Part shown: piece after piece, positions 27,905 through 39,633 of the stretch
Layout: every line of letters starts with the position of its first letter
How positions within the stretch are numbered: position 1 is the stretch's first letter
Source: Moniliella sp. 'wahieum'
Taxonomy: Eukaryota > Basidiomycota > Moniliellomycetes > Moniliellales > Moniliellaceae
Reading direction: 5' to 3'
Length of the DNA: 64,000 bases
Assembly: GCA_003971905.1 (NCBI GenBank)
Contig: RSEE01000011.1
Coordinates: 124,001 to 188,000 of the forward strand
The notes under the pieces: model-generated
What the model saw: the letters and a program-made list of their open reading frames with translations, nothing else
Databases searched by the model: none
What the model was told of the DNA's origin: nothing
Made by a program: the position numbers and the translations under genes

Positions 27905-30900
27905 CTAAGGGCTCTGGTCCTTAGAAGAAGATACAGGCAGTGCGTCTCCTGCAACAATGGCAATGGCAGGGTCGGTCGGAGGTGTGTTCAACACTGGTTT
28001 AGACGCCGCATCGGCTGTCTTGCCCAGAACGGCAGATTGGGGAGCAGATTGGGGAGCCGCTTGGGGAGCAGATTGGGGGCTGTGGTCCTCTTTCCCTCGT
28101 CCAATTCCACCACAGGGGGCACAGTCTCGACCTTGGCAAACGCAGGCGGCTCCACCATCGTCTCCGTAGTGGTATCGGGGGAAATGTCGGTATCCTTGGT
28201 ATCCTTGGCAATGGCAGGATCAGCTGGGGGCATGCTGAGCGTGACATCCGGCTGGTTAGTAGTAGGGGCGGGGATGATCTTTGCATCCTTGGTCTCAGTC
28301 TGCGTCGTGGACCCTTCGGGTTGAGGCTGGGCACTGGCCATTGTAGCTGTGGGGGGGAGGGTCTCAGCAGCGTTTACCATGGGAGCCAATTTCAACTGCT
28401 CGGCTTCAAGGGGCGTAGCAACAGAGTCGTCCATAGCTTGCACGTCTTGGCCGATGGTCTTCTCGAGTTCAGCGGCCGTAAGGGTGGTGTCGGGGGTGGT
28501 CTTTTCCTCCAGTTCAACTGCTGGGAGGGCCACTCCCTCCTTTGCCTCGGGCACCGGCTTAAGTGTCTGGTCCAGAGGGGCATCGGGTCCCCTTGTAGTG
28601 GCGACCTCTGAGGCCTTGATACTTGCGTCCGCCTGAGGATGAGGCACCTGTTGAGCGGTTGCTTCCACAGACTCGGCGCCTCCAACAACAGTGGGGTCGG
28701 TCTTGGACGCGGGCGCAGTTTCTCCGACGAGAACGGATTCCTCATCTACCTTAGGCTCGTCAAGGATGGTCTTAACGTGCTCCGGGAGGTATCAGCCACT
28801 TTCACCTGGGGCTTGGAGACCAAAGGCTCTTGGTTTGTTAAAGAGGAAGGTGCCCCGCGCATTTCTTCCTTGAGGGGAAGGGCAGTCTCAACCTCGTTAA
28901 CTCCGGTAGATTCTTGAGCCTTCACAGTCACTGCAGGCCTGGGCAGTTCTTCTGTAGCCAGACTAGCCTCGCCCCTTTCCATCTCCTCGGCCGGGTGGGG
29001 CTGCAAACAGGATCAGTTGCGCCGGAAGGCAGCCCTTCCTGTCCCTCCTTCTCAGCCGTGGAGGGGAGGCCCACAGGTGTGGCAGCCTCCAGAGGAAGGG
29101 GATTGGCAACCTGAGCCTCCGCTTCCGGTTCCACAATCGCTGCAGCCGCCGCCCGGTCGTTGGGACTGGTTCGGACGGCTTGGGTTCCTCAAGAATAGGT
29201 GCTGGCGCGACTTCACCCAATGGCTCGGCAGTTCCCTCGGCAGAGAGGATGGCAGTTTTGCTTGCGTGCCCTCCTCCACTGCACTGGCCTCAACAGGTGG
29301 CTGCGCATCCCCAACTTCCTTGGTGGAAATGTTGGCCGTCGTCTGCTCAGGCTCCACTTCCGACGCGGACTCAAGCAGGTTTGAAGCCTTGGAGACCTCC
29401 GGTTCATCAACAGACTTGGACAGCGAAACAGGCTCGGGTTGCGGGGCGAGCTTGGGCGACTCCATTAGCTCAACCTTCTGGGCAGGTTCAGGCTGTTGAG
29501 CAAGTTCAGACTGTTGAGCAGGTTCAGGTTGCTGCAAAACCTTTGCTTGCGGAACAAGATCAGTCTGCTCGGCTTCCTTCACAGGTTCAGATGACTTATT
29601 GTGCTTGGATTGCTCAACGGGCTCGGCGATTTGTTCGCGTTTAGTCTGCTCGGTAGGCGCGGAGCTGGGCAGTCCTTCAGTCTTCAGTTCCTTGGTGGAA
29701 AGAGGCAGACCCGTACCCTTCGCTTCCGATGAGACTCAGGGGTCCCTGCAAGCCCTGCGGACTGGAACCGGGAAGCGGCAGTGGCCACGCGGGACGCGGT
29801 GGAAGCAGGCGGCGTGTACGCGGGGCTTGACTGGTCTTCAACTTGGCCAGATACGCATCACGAATTGCGGCAGGGGCACGAGCCAAAACAGATGGGAGAG
29901 CGCGTGGCTTAGCACGGGCTTGGTCTCGCTCTTGTCCGTAGGGTGGTCCAGGGGAGCCTCGGGCTTTGGGACGGCATGTTCAACGCGCTGAACCTCATGC
30001 GTGACTTTTGGCGCGACTGTGGTCGCGTCGGAGAGCTGAGCAGGTAGGGGTGCTTGAGGAGCGATCGTCTCCTCGGGCTCTTTAATTTGGGTGGGTTCAG
30101 TCGTTGCTTCCGCAGAGATAGGCTGAGAAGCAGGAGGTTCAGTCTCTGGTTTGGATGATTCCGATGCAACGCTCTCTTTTGTAGGTGTGGCCGCGCGCTC
30201 TGCACTTTGGGAGGCAATTTCGCCGGAGTCAGATTCAGTCTCAATGGGGCAGGCGCAGGGGCAGAAGACGGTGCGGCAGGAGGCATCTCCGTCGCGGCTT
30301 CGGTGACTTCTTCCATCTTCTCCTCACTCGCTTGCTTCGACTCTGCAACTGGCTTAGTAGGCGCAAACTCTTTGGCGGGTTGCGATCCAACAGGCTGTGA
30401 GGGAGCCGAAGTGACCTGTACTTCAGCGGTTGGGGTATCAAGGCCCTCCGGTTCCTCCAGAGTAGCATCCGTAGGGCCAGCTTGTTTCTCTCCAATCGGG
30501 TCCGGAACAATATAGGTTGATGTTTTCGGAACAGGAGTGTGGCCTCAAGTGTTTCCTTCCTGGCGGGCTCTTCCGTGGTGGTGGGCCCTTCCTTGGTGGT
30601 GGGCTCTTCCTTGATGGGGGCTCTTCCGCGGTGGTGGGTTCTGCGGTGGTGGAATCCGCCGGGGTGGTTGCCGTGGTGGGCTCCACCGTCGTGGTAGGTT
30701 CCACGGTGGCGGTGGGCTCTGCCGTCGTGGTAGGCTCCACCGTGGTGGTAGGCTCCACCGTGGTGGTAGGCTCCACCGTGGTGGTGGGATCCACCGTAGT
30801 GATGGGCTCCGCCTTGATGGCATCTTTTTGGGAGGGCTTCTCCTGGGACAGATCCTTCTGGGCTGGTTCCATCTTCATCTGTTCCTCATAAACATGTTCC

Positions 30901-32474
30901 TTCTCGAGAGGTTCGCCCTTGACTGGCTCCTTGTCAAGCAGCTCAAGGGGGGGCTTCTCACGGTTCACCACGGATACCTGCTTGGCAGATTCCTCCTCCT
31001 TTGCCGACTCATTCAATTCAACCTCTTCCTTAGGGGCAACGGGAACGGTCACGACCTCATCGCTCGTTTCGGGAGAGCTGTGCTGAGAAGTACCCGCGAG
31101 GACCGGACCAGAACTGGGGACCGGCTTCCGACCCGATGGGACACGCTGGAAGGAGGGGGCTGGATCGGGTTGCAACCGACGCGAGGAATGCTCATTGAGT
31201 AAGGATTGCAAGGGAACGGTAGGGACGTAAGTGCTCCTCTCAAGGAGAGGCGTCTGGCTTGTCTCCTCCGGAACAAAGATAAAGTCGCCCATACTTCCGA
31301 GAGGGAGACGTGCGGGATGCGGGTCAGCTCCGAAGCGAATTCCTCGTCCTTTTGAGGCGTTGGCTCAGGCGGCTGGGTTGCCTTGTCCTTACTTTCTTGG
31401 TAGAAGTGTGGGAACTGGTCTTGCGGTGATGAAGCCACGGCACGGGATCGATGACACCCGTCCGCTCTCCGATACAGGAGGAGGGCTACTCTGGAAGCTT
31501 GCCCGCTTTGATTTGAGATTGTCCGTGGCTTTATCATTGGCATTGGCCTTGCCATCACCGTGCGTATCAAACCCAAAATCCAGTGCAAGCTTGGAATCAT
31601 CCTTGTCGAAGTTGAACAACTTGCTCAATGACTCGTCACTCGGGCGTCTAGCTTCTGTGGTGTCCGGGCCTGAAAGACCGGGGGCGGCCACAGATGAGCT
31701 GGCCTGACCCGATGGCACCGCAGGGGAAGCAGGTTGAGAAAAGGTTGGGTGCCAATGACGGCGCCTACGGTCAAAGTCAGACTGGGATCATTCGTAGGGG
31801 GGGGGGGAACATACTGTTTTAAAAACGATTGGAGTTCAGATTGTTTGAGGGCCGTCTCAGTACGGAACGTATCCAGAGCTGGCTCGTGGAGGTTGAGGTC
31901 CGGCACAGCTCGCTGGGAGAAGAGGCTGGCAACAGTTGGAGTGTCTGGAACGGGGTGGGGATCTTCATCCTTCCCAGTGTCTTCTAAATCAAGTGAGGTA
32001 GAATGCCCTTTGGATGTGCTGTCACCAATGTCAAGCGAAGGGAGCTTAGGCGGTGCTTCCGACACAATGTGGGGAGGATTCCGTTGCATCAGGCTCCTCT
32101 TGGACAGCAGAGCCGATAGCTGATGACTCGAGGTCTTTGGTGGCATCTTGAGCGGGCGGCTCTTGCTGAGCGGCGGCTTTGTTCGCACGGCGGGTGGAAA
32201 AGAGGCGCTGGAAGCCGGCTGTGGCGGGCATACTGTGGCGCTTACGCTTGGAGTCCTGTGTCTGAGCACTGACGACGCTGTGTGGGTGGTTGACAGAGGG
32301 GGAGCCGGTCTTGCGGGCACTGGGCGGGCTGATCGAGGCGGAGCGGCGCAAGGCATTGAGCGGGTTGGGTGTGGTGCGGGCGCAGGCGGAGGCTCGTGCT
32401 CCGCAGGCGCTGGTGCAGCGGCTGCCGAGGCGGGCGGAGCGTGGGAGCGGCCCCAGAGGCGGCTGAATACCCAT
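27905..32474 (-). CDS. Large low-complexity Pro/Glu/Thr-rich protein, unknown function
   Basis: No homologue recognised. Starting at MGIQPPLGPLPRSARLG (32,474), protein-like frames continue to DALPVSSSKDQSP with a stop near 27,905, about 1,500 residues. Small ordered islands: AGFQRLFSTRRANKAA, FRTETALKQSELQSFLKQYV, LSKLFNFDKDDSKLALDFGF and VWGDFIFVPEE. The rest is rich in Pro, Glu, Thr, Lys and Ala, with a hexapeptide run PTTTVE near 30,640-30,800 and a four-residue AAPQS/SAPQS run near the C-terminus (12-bp DNA repeats, 28,035-28,078). No membrane segment or signal peptide is evident. The composition suggests a disordered scaffold or a fast-evolving protein. Frame shifts are frequent, so the length is approximate and a split into two genes is possible. 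Confidence 0.5.
28035..28078 (-). repeat. 12-bp tandem repeat near 3' end of the large gene
   Basis: Three to four copies of a unit like attggggagcag, encoding an APQS-type repeat on the minus strand. Confidence 0.75.
30640..30805 (-). repeat. In-frame 18-bp tandem repeat encoding PTTTVE
   Basis: Repeated unit close to ccaccgtggtggtaggct, coding for VEPTTT on the minus strand, about eight copies with decay at the edges (PTTTAE, PTATVE, PTTATTP). It lies inside the large low-complexity gene. Confidence 0.85.
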
Positions 32475-33180
32475 AACACGCGGCTTGGAGTCGGCACACA
32501 AGGTCAAGCACCCGGGGGTGTGCTCGGGGGTCATCCAGGGGGGCGACGGGCGACGGGCGCGGAGGGCGGTGGTGGCGCGTCGCAGTGGGCGCTGCCCATC
32601 GGCCCGCCCAGCAAGGCGCGGCTGCCAACTAAAACCAGTCCCTCGAGCTGGGATGAGGTGTTCTGTTCTGTGCCTGCTCCGCCACCAACATTATACGCCA
32701 CCCCTCCACCCCCGCACGGCGGCAGTGTGCTTGCCCGCCAGGCGCTGCCGTGTGTGGCGCGCGCGCACCCTGGACACTGGCGCAGTGCGGGGCATGTCTG
32801 CTACCTTGTGCCCGGTGGCGGGTGCTGGGTGCTGCTGTGCCTGCCTCTTCCTGCCTCTGCCAGCGGCGGCAGGCTGCGTTCCCGCATTGCTTTCCCATCG
32901 CCCTTGCCCACCACCACCGACCCATCCGGTCGCGCCCGCCTGCCGTCCTCGTCTGCATCGATGCGCGCTTGCGGCCTCAGGCCTTAGCGGAGGGGGCATA
33001 TCGACCAACATTCCATCAACGCAACAAACCCAAAGAGAGGGGGCAGCAAAAACGACATCCTCTGCGGCAGCACCTAAGCAAGTAATGTAGTGTAGTATAG
33101 CATAGGTCGGATGTCTCTTGTGCCCGTTGCTATTCATGGGCGCATGGCGCTCGTTACTTCTGGATGCAGGATGCGGAACG
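32475..33180. other. GC-rich upstream region, no gene seen
   Basis: GC-rich sequence 5' of the large minus-strand gene, probably its leader and promoter. Open frames here are products of base composition and resemble nothing I know. Confidence 0.35.
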
Positions 33181-33189
33181 TTAATGCCG

Positions 33190-34400
33190 ACGTGCGGTCC
33201 AGCATAATGCCGTTCTCAAAGTGGAAAGGCAAATTGTCAGAGCGCCAGAACTTTCACGCTGTTTTGGCCAACGTGGTTGTCGCAAGCGTGAGTGAACCCA
33301 GACCGTATCGTTCCGATCTACCTCCTGGCCGAGAAGTGGCACACATGCTCCGTTAGTCCAGGGCTGCACTCAAACACAACTAGCAACGCCTGTTCGGCAC
33401 GGCCGTCGCTCTCTTCGATAGCAGGCAAGTCAAAGTGATCCAAACATTGGACTAGGTCGGCATTGCCTTGCGAGAGTCAAGAAGTCAAGAGGTGCTTGGT
33501 GCCGATCTGAACGGACAGCTCGCAACCCTTGAGGATTTCCAAGCATAATTTGTGCGTTATACTCACCTCCAGCACCAAGTGGCGTTTGGGAGGGGGCCGG
33601 AACTACGTGTCCCGCCATGTTTCCGGAGGGAGACCCAAGAGTTGCGGAGAGCCATATTGACCCGAGTGAGAGTATCGACATCATATATACCCTCCAAAAA
33701 TGGGAGATTCTGCTCAGTCTTGGGGGTTAATAACAATGTAAACACTGGGGGGTGCACATCGCTGGAAGGTAACAGCGTTACTCAATAAAAGGAGTGACTT
33801 CGAGGGAGTGACTGACGTACGGGATGGCATCATGGCGGAGGAGCCATAAAGGGGTAAAGCGAATCTCGTCTGCCTCCTCGTCCATACCAGCCCCTCGGGT
33901 AGGACCTGGAGGCTTCCAAGAGTGATGGCGGTATGGACGCGAACAGCAGCCTCTTTGTCGAAGGTCCGCTCCTTCAGAAGCGATTTGCGCTGATCAAACA
34001 TATCGTCGTCGTCGATTGAACCCACGTCCATGACGAGGAGGGAAACGAGCTCACCGCAAGGAAATGCACATTCTTGTCCTTGGCCTCAAATCCCCGTATA
34101 CGATGTTTGAGAGCTTCTCCACAAAGCGTTCGGCGGGTGTTTCATCATCATGGTCCCCTCATCCACGGGGCGAAAGGGGTCCTCTGGACATAAGCCGAAT
34201 AGAATGACGCAAATTGGATACAACACTCTGCAGTCGCCTCGCGGTGCTTATTACCAAGCATGCGCTTCAGATGTTCTCAAAGGCTTCAATAAAAGTCTTT
34301 CCCCCTCACCAAGCCGGAGCGCTTCCCTACATTTTGGGAGCTGGGTGTGCGCTGATGGTGGATGGCACTGAGGGCGGCATGGGTTTCTGGTGGACGACAC
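33190..34400 (-). pseudogene. Condensin subunit 3 (Ycg1/CAP-G) fragment
   Basis: Ycg1/CAP-G is the HEAT-repeat subunit that anchors condensin to DNA. Minus-strand pieces appear in the family order: ETPAERFVEKLSNIVYGDL near 34,130; VGSIDDDDMFDQRKSLL then ERTFDKEAAVRVHTAITLG (typically a LLxRxxDKExxVRxxAVxALS block) near 33,930-34,020; LPFLEGIYDVDTLTRVNMAL near 33,680; AQIMLGNPQGLRAV near 33,530; and CLDHFDLPAIEESDGRAEQA near 33,430. These cover only about 1.2 kb of a gene that should exceed 3 kb; neither the true N-terminus nor the C-terminal half is present. Truncation at both ends, beyond the frame shifts seen in other genes here, points to a gene fragment. The family assignment rests on these short blocks. 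Confidence 0.55.
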
Positions 34401-35315
34401 CTGAATGGTGTGCTTGGGCAAATACGGCGGGTACTGCACAAGGTAAGAGTGGAGTACGTCGGCATCAGATGGTGGAACACTCGTCCGCCTATGGCGTGTA
34501 CGAAGTAAGTAACGGCATGGGGCAGATAATAGAGGCAACACAACGTTGGCACCTCCTCATGCCATGCAATGTTGACCACCCTGGTCCTGCCCCGCAATCC
34601 CGCGCAGCGTCACGTGACATTGGAGGATTTCTCTGTGGTTGGGTTTGTTTCAAAACAAGCGAAGTACCGAGTGAGAAATTAGGGCTCGCCACCGGCTACT
34701 AAGTACACTCGAACAACAGCAGTACGTCAGTAATCATTACCCTTTTCGGTGATCAATTAAAGCTACGGGGTCTTGTGCTCGTTCGGACATGAGGAGCATG
34801 AGGCTGGAAGGGAACTCCTCGGCCCGGACATCTGCTCTGTGCAGGACAAGAGATCAGGGCGCTTGCCTAAGCGTGTACATATCATGGGGACCCAACCCGA
34901 ACGGAACGCAATTGCGTCCTCCTATCGCCGCTGCGGCGTAGTATATCCTCGTTCAAAGAAAAGTCGACGGCTGAGCGCTGACTTGGCTTCTGTGGGCATC
35001 CGGCCTCAGGCGTCAAAAGCTTCAAGCCTCAATGAGCGTGTCGGGAACCGATCGAGGCAAGGCCGAAGTCCGCGGGGCTGGAGGTGGGGGCCTACTTGCC
35101 CCAAACAATACTATACACGCTAATGCGTATACTGGATCTTTCGCTAAGTGCGTCGAGTACGTCACTACTTATTCCTGCCGGGTATATAATAGGGAGACGC
35201 CAACACAGATTGTCTCGCACGCTCGCATCTTATCCCCCACTCCCTTCACTTCCATCATCATCGCACCCCTTCGTCCCGGGGCCTCACCCAGCCACCACAG
35301 CACCGAGTTGCCAAA
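34401..35315. other. Intergenic, upstream of MFS transporter
   Basis: No coding similarity recognised. The distal part contains the transporter promoter (TATA-like element at 35,181-35,192). Confidence 0.4.
35181..35192 (+). promoter_or_regulatory. TATA-like element of the MFS transporter gene
   Basis: ggtatataatag lies 124-135 bp before the chosen ATG and has no competing gene nearby. Confidence 0.5.
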
Positions 35316-36989
35316 ATGACTGGCACGTCTGAAGATTTAGACAACTTGAGCCCCACGAGTCGCTCAGCCGCCTCACCCAGCAAGCTCACCCGCCATCATT
35401 CAGGCGCATCTCTCTTCGTTCCTGACCATGCCATCGGGGGAAAAGATGGGGCGGGTGCACCCATGACGGCCGAACAGCTTGCCAAGGAGCTCAATCAGGA
35501 GCAAGATGATATGGCCAGCTCCATGTCAAGCCTGCACGAGGTCGTCTTTATCTTTGTTATCCTCATGTCCCAGCTCACTACCCTGGGCTCACCATGTCCC
35601 TTTTCCCGCTTCACTCCATCTCGAGCAGCTTTGGATTAACCAACCCGGGGGTGCAGAGCTGGTTGATCGCCGGTTACTCTCTTACGTCGGGTACCTTTTC
35701 CTTATCTTTGGCCGCTGGGGAGACTTTTTGGGTACCGCATCATGATCATGAGTGGGTATGCATGGTTTGCCCTATGGAGTTTGGTCGCCGGGGTCGCGGT
35801 TACTACTCAACTATATTCTCTATGTCTTTGCCCGAGTCCTGGCCGGGTTCGGTCCAGCCATGTTGCTCCCGAATGGAGTGGCAATTGTAGGCGCCACCTA
35901 CGGCGCACCTCAGCACCTCAACAAGTTGCGTCTGTTCTTATCCCTGTTTGGGGCCGTCGCACCCATGGGGGGCTGCCTAGGCGGAATCTTTTCCAGCGTC
36001 ATCTCCCAGTTGGCGTGGTGGCCTGGGGCGTTTATGTCATGGCCATGTTTCTCACCGGTCTCCACTACTTTCGGCCTTGGTCATCCCATCGGTCCATTCT
36101 CCATCAGAGACGATGAGCTGGCTCTCATCCTTAAAGCGCTCGACATTCCCGGTTCCGTGTTGGGTGTGACAGGCATGGTGCTGGTCAATTTTGGGTTTAA
36201 TCAGGCGCCCGTGGTGGGATGGCAGATGGCCTACGTTTATGTGCTGCTCATCATTGGCATCCTCTTTCTTGCCGCGTTCGCCGTCTGGGAATGCGGTGGG
36301 CAAGTCATCCATTGATCCCGTTCCATGCACTCAATGTCGACACGGGCTTTGTGTTGGGCTGCATTGCGGCTGGCTGGTCGGCGTTCGGCGTGTGGATCTA
36401 CTACCTGGTCCAGTTCTTCCAACCATGCGAGGGGTCTCCATGATCATGAGTGGTATCATGTTCCTCCCTGCTCCCCTTAGCGGGTTGATCGCTGCCATTC
36501 TCACACCTGTGGGGCTCCATTATTTAGGTCCCCATCGAGTTATGCTCATCTCCATGAGTGCCTTCAGCCTAGGAACACTTCTTCTTACCATTGCTGGAAC
36601 CCACCAATCCTACTGGGGGCTTACCTTTGTCTCGGTACTCATCCAACCTCTCGGAATGGACTGCTCCTTCCCTGCTGCAACGATCATCATGTCCCAAGCG
36701 GTGCCGAGGGAGCACCAAGGTGTGGCGAGTCTCGTTACCACTGTGGTAAACTACTCCATCCATTGCCTTGCCCTTGGTCTAGCCGGCACGGTGGAATCCC
36801 ATGTCAACCATGGAGGACTGACCAAGGCGGATCGTCTGGGGCATTCGAGGAGCCTGTTACTTTGGCCTGGGCATGGCTGTGCTGGGACTCGTCCTATCAA
36901 TGGTGTTCAACGGGGTCAAGTACCACCACAGCCACAGAAACAAAGAGAAGGATGATAGCGCCGCATTGTCCGACCCGAAGCCGGCCTGA
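35316..36989 (+). CDS. MFS drug/proton antiporter, DHA2 (Atr1-like) type
   Basis: Plasma-membrane multidrug or boron/aminotriazole-type exporter family. The start MTGTSEDLDNLSPTSRSAAS opens a polar N-terminal tail of about 75 residues. TM1 is VVFIFVILMSQLTT, and the next helices include WLIAGYSLTSGTF and the MFS loop signature GRWGDFLGYR. Then come FARVLAGFGPAMLLPNGVAI with the antiporter-type GP motif, LSLFGAVAPMGGCLGGIFSS, and later GFVLGCIAAGWSAFGVWIYY, LPAPLSGLIAAILTPVGLHY and LIQPLGMDCSFPAATIIM. The tail HRNKEKDDSAALSDPKPA ends at TGA 36,987. About 550 residues, right for a 14-helix DHA2 transporter. Frame shifts near 35,600, 35,740, 35,810, 36,020, 36,300 and 36,850 join matching segments. 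Substrate cannot be told from sequence. Confidence 0.85.
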
Positions 36990-37607
36990 CACTGTTGACC
37001 CTTTACTGCATTAATACTGCATTTCTCCCTCTTAGTATAGGGGAAAAAACGACCCCCGCATCACTACTACTACAGTATATCATCGTTATACTGTGACTGT
37101 TACAGATCCTACTGTCTTCCTGTTCGATGCGCGAGAAACATGCCAGCTAATCACCTGTAAGGTAAATGAATCTCATCTCTTCACACCATCCATAATCTAC
37201 AACCATCTCCCCATCGTTTTTGCACCACCATCTGCGCCCATAGTTACATCTCAATCTCGTGAACAGCCGAAGGCTCTCAATTTGCTCAGCAGAAAGAGGA
37301 TAGATGATCATATTACCAGCCTATGCCACCAGTGCCACCCACGTGCCCTCATCCCCATCATACATCACCATCCTGAAGATGCGTATCAAAACCCCCACAT
37401 CACGGCTGCGGACTTTGTCTAATAAATTTCCATGTTCTGCGTCTTAGGGTTAAAGCACGTTGCTTTCCTATGGGGCATATATAAACTTCCTTTAGTGTTT
37501 TCCCAGAATCGGCGCGCGTAGCATTCATCTATTTGCCGGTATAGTACCTCCACTTGGAAATATCCAGAGTGAAGGCAGAGCCAGGAGGAAATAGTGAGGA
37601 AAAGAGA
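36990..37607. other. Intergenic between MFS gene and tRNA-like gene
   Basis: AT-richer sequence; nothing recognised. Confidence 0.4.
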
Positions 37608-37678
37608 GGCTCGAATGGGAATCGAACCCATGACATCGCCGATAGGTCAGGGACGCGTTACCACTACGCTATCGAGCC
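37608..37678 (-). tRNA. tRNA-like gene, closest to tRNA-Arg(CCU); anticodon arm degenerate
   Basis: A 71-nt minus-strand cloverleaf: a perfect 7-bp acceptor stem GGCTCGA/TCGAGCC, D arm GCG-TAGTGGTAA-CGC, and a T arm ATGGG-TTCGATT-CCCAT with a perfect stem and good B box. The D-arm region resembles yeast tRNA-Arg(CCU). The anticodon arm TCCCT-GACCTAT-CGGCG pairs poorly and lacks U33, although CCT sits at the anticodon position. This may be a decayed copy or carry a base error like those in the protein genes. No CCA is encoded. Confidence 0.6.
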
Positions 37679-39237
37679 GCGATAGGAGCTGTAGGATCAC
37701 AGAGTCTCCGCTGCGAAAGCACAAACCAAAAGGGTCGAAGGCGAACAAGGCAGACATCTCCTCCACTATTACTGTAGGTTGCATGCTGGCTACTAGTATA
37801 TCAACGCCACTGGCGTTCCAGTGCTCGACTACATACCCAAGAGAGAGAGTTTTGTCTTCGTCGCTGGTGGTTCATACACCTGCTTCACAGTTGATGCGGC
37901 ATTCGTATTGAGATCTCATCCTCGTTTGGGTAGCATCCAAAACAGATGCTTGGGATGGGCGAATGGTCCGCGTAATGGGCCTACGCCGTCTCGCGCCTCT
38001 TGAAGGTATGCTGAAGGAGCAGCACCCACAGCAGCCTGGCGGCGTTGAGCAATCACTTGCGCCAGTGTTTCGGCATCGCGCTGCTCTGTGCTCGCTTGTC
38101 CCGGACGCAAATTGAGGTTGCTATGGCCCTTTGGAGGGGTTTTCAATGCGTACTCCACCAGGACATGCTTGAGATGCGCAACATGCCTAATAGTACCGAT
38201 TCAAACCAAGATTTGGTTGATGAAGATGGCTTTTGGAGGTAACATATCCTGTCAGGCAATGCGTGCATGGTTAGCCTCGAGCAACCAATGAATCGCCAAC
38301 TGTTTTGCTGAGGGGGCGTACCGCACGTTATTTTGGCCCTGATATCAGCCAAGCATTGAGCGATCAGATTCGGCGCATCGGGGGCGAGGCAATTGCACCA
38401 TCTTGTTTCCTTTTTGCCATGGAGTTAAGGCGAAACCAGGGGTCAGGCAGTGTTGGATTACTTCTTTGCGCAAGAGGACGTGAATAATGTCGTGGCTGGT
38501 GGAGTTGTGTCCATTTGCCCGTCGTGTTGCGACGCGTGCAACACGACTTGGAAAGGGGGGAAACTCTGCAAGGCATCAATAGTGGTGCCCTGGTATGAAG
38601 CTGGTCCTCGTCTGTTGTGTCTTGGCCCTTGCGTGCCCGGTGGATTCTTGACGCGCCTGTAGATGGACCTCAAGCGTAGCGGGGGGGGGGGGGGGGGGGG
38701 GGTCCTTGGACAGCACACCTTGATGGAGTAGGGAGTCACCAACAGGTGGTGATGGTGTCTGTAGGAGAGTCCTTCGCTAGGTGAACAGGTGTTGCTAAGA
38801 GTAGTAAGAGATGGGGAAGATGGAGGGTGTCATTCAGAGGAGTCCTAGGCGGACTGGTAGATAGAAAGGGGAGAGCCGGTGTCAATAACAGAGTGGGTAC
38901 GTAAACCACATGCAACCATGGGGTTTATTCTACGTGATCACGCTGACAGGTGTGTCGGGAAGTGCGCTCGAACTGTCCGGTTGCCTAGTTCTCCGCTGGC
39001 ACGCTATGACCTTCTCAGCGCGTACTCATTCAACTTGTTACAGAGCTTATTTCGACAAGCGGGACGCGCGACAGGCGACGAGAGCGAGATGGTCGATGAT
39101 CGATGAACGGCCACTGGGTCACTACATGTTGCACTAGTTGCATGACAATATTTTCTTCGCGCGAGTGACCCTGCCCTCAGCGGCCTCGGTGGCCCCACGC
39201 CGCAGGACAGCACAGCATGCTGTGGCACCCAGGCAGC
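37679..39237. other. Unassigned region with fragmentary minus-strand frames and a poly-G run
   Basis: Minus-strand frames around 37,920-38,740 look partly protein-like (ASTEQRDAETLAQVIAQRRQ; GPASYQGTTIDALQSFPP) but switch frame and match nothing I know. They may be remnants of a mobile element or an unknown gene. A run of about 20 G lies at 38,682-38,702. Confidence 0.3.
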
Positions 39238-39385
39238 TGGGCTCCACCGTGATGTGGCACCTGACATTGAATATTGAGCACTGGGTAACTCGGCGCGCGC
39301 GGGACACACTCCAGCGGGGCTCCACAGTGATGTGGCGCCTGACATGTGACATTGAATATGGAGCACTGGGTAACTCAGGGGCGCC
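39238..39385. repeat. Two-copy direct repeat of about 70 bp
   Basis: Two adjacent units, each running from gggctccac-gtgatgtggc through tgacattgaatat to gagcactgggtaactc, at about 39,239-39,295 and 39,318-39,378. The second carries an extra tgacatg. Confidence 0.8.
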
Positions 39386-39633
39386 GGACTGGCTCTGTGT
39401 TTTAATCACCCATTCCACCTTCTTTTTTGGGGGTGATGATCGACGAAACAGCGCCCCCAGGCCTCAATTTGAGGTGGTACGGTCAAATCTCGCTCCGCAA
39501 ATCTCAGCTCGATCCTTGTACGGCCCCTGGGGATGAAGCGACCACAGCCGCATCCCCTTTACGCGAACTGCATGCCCTCCCCCCACCACTTCCCCGCCAC
39601 CATCTTTCTGTTGAGCCAGTACTGCCACTCTAC

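Noticed and set aside
38682-38702. Run of about 20 G
   Set aside because: Probably a simple homopolymer, perhaps with its length set by sequencing; no regulatory context seen.
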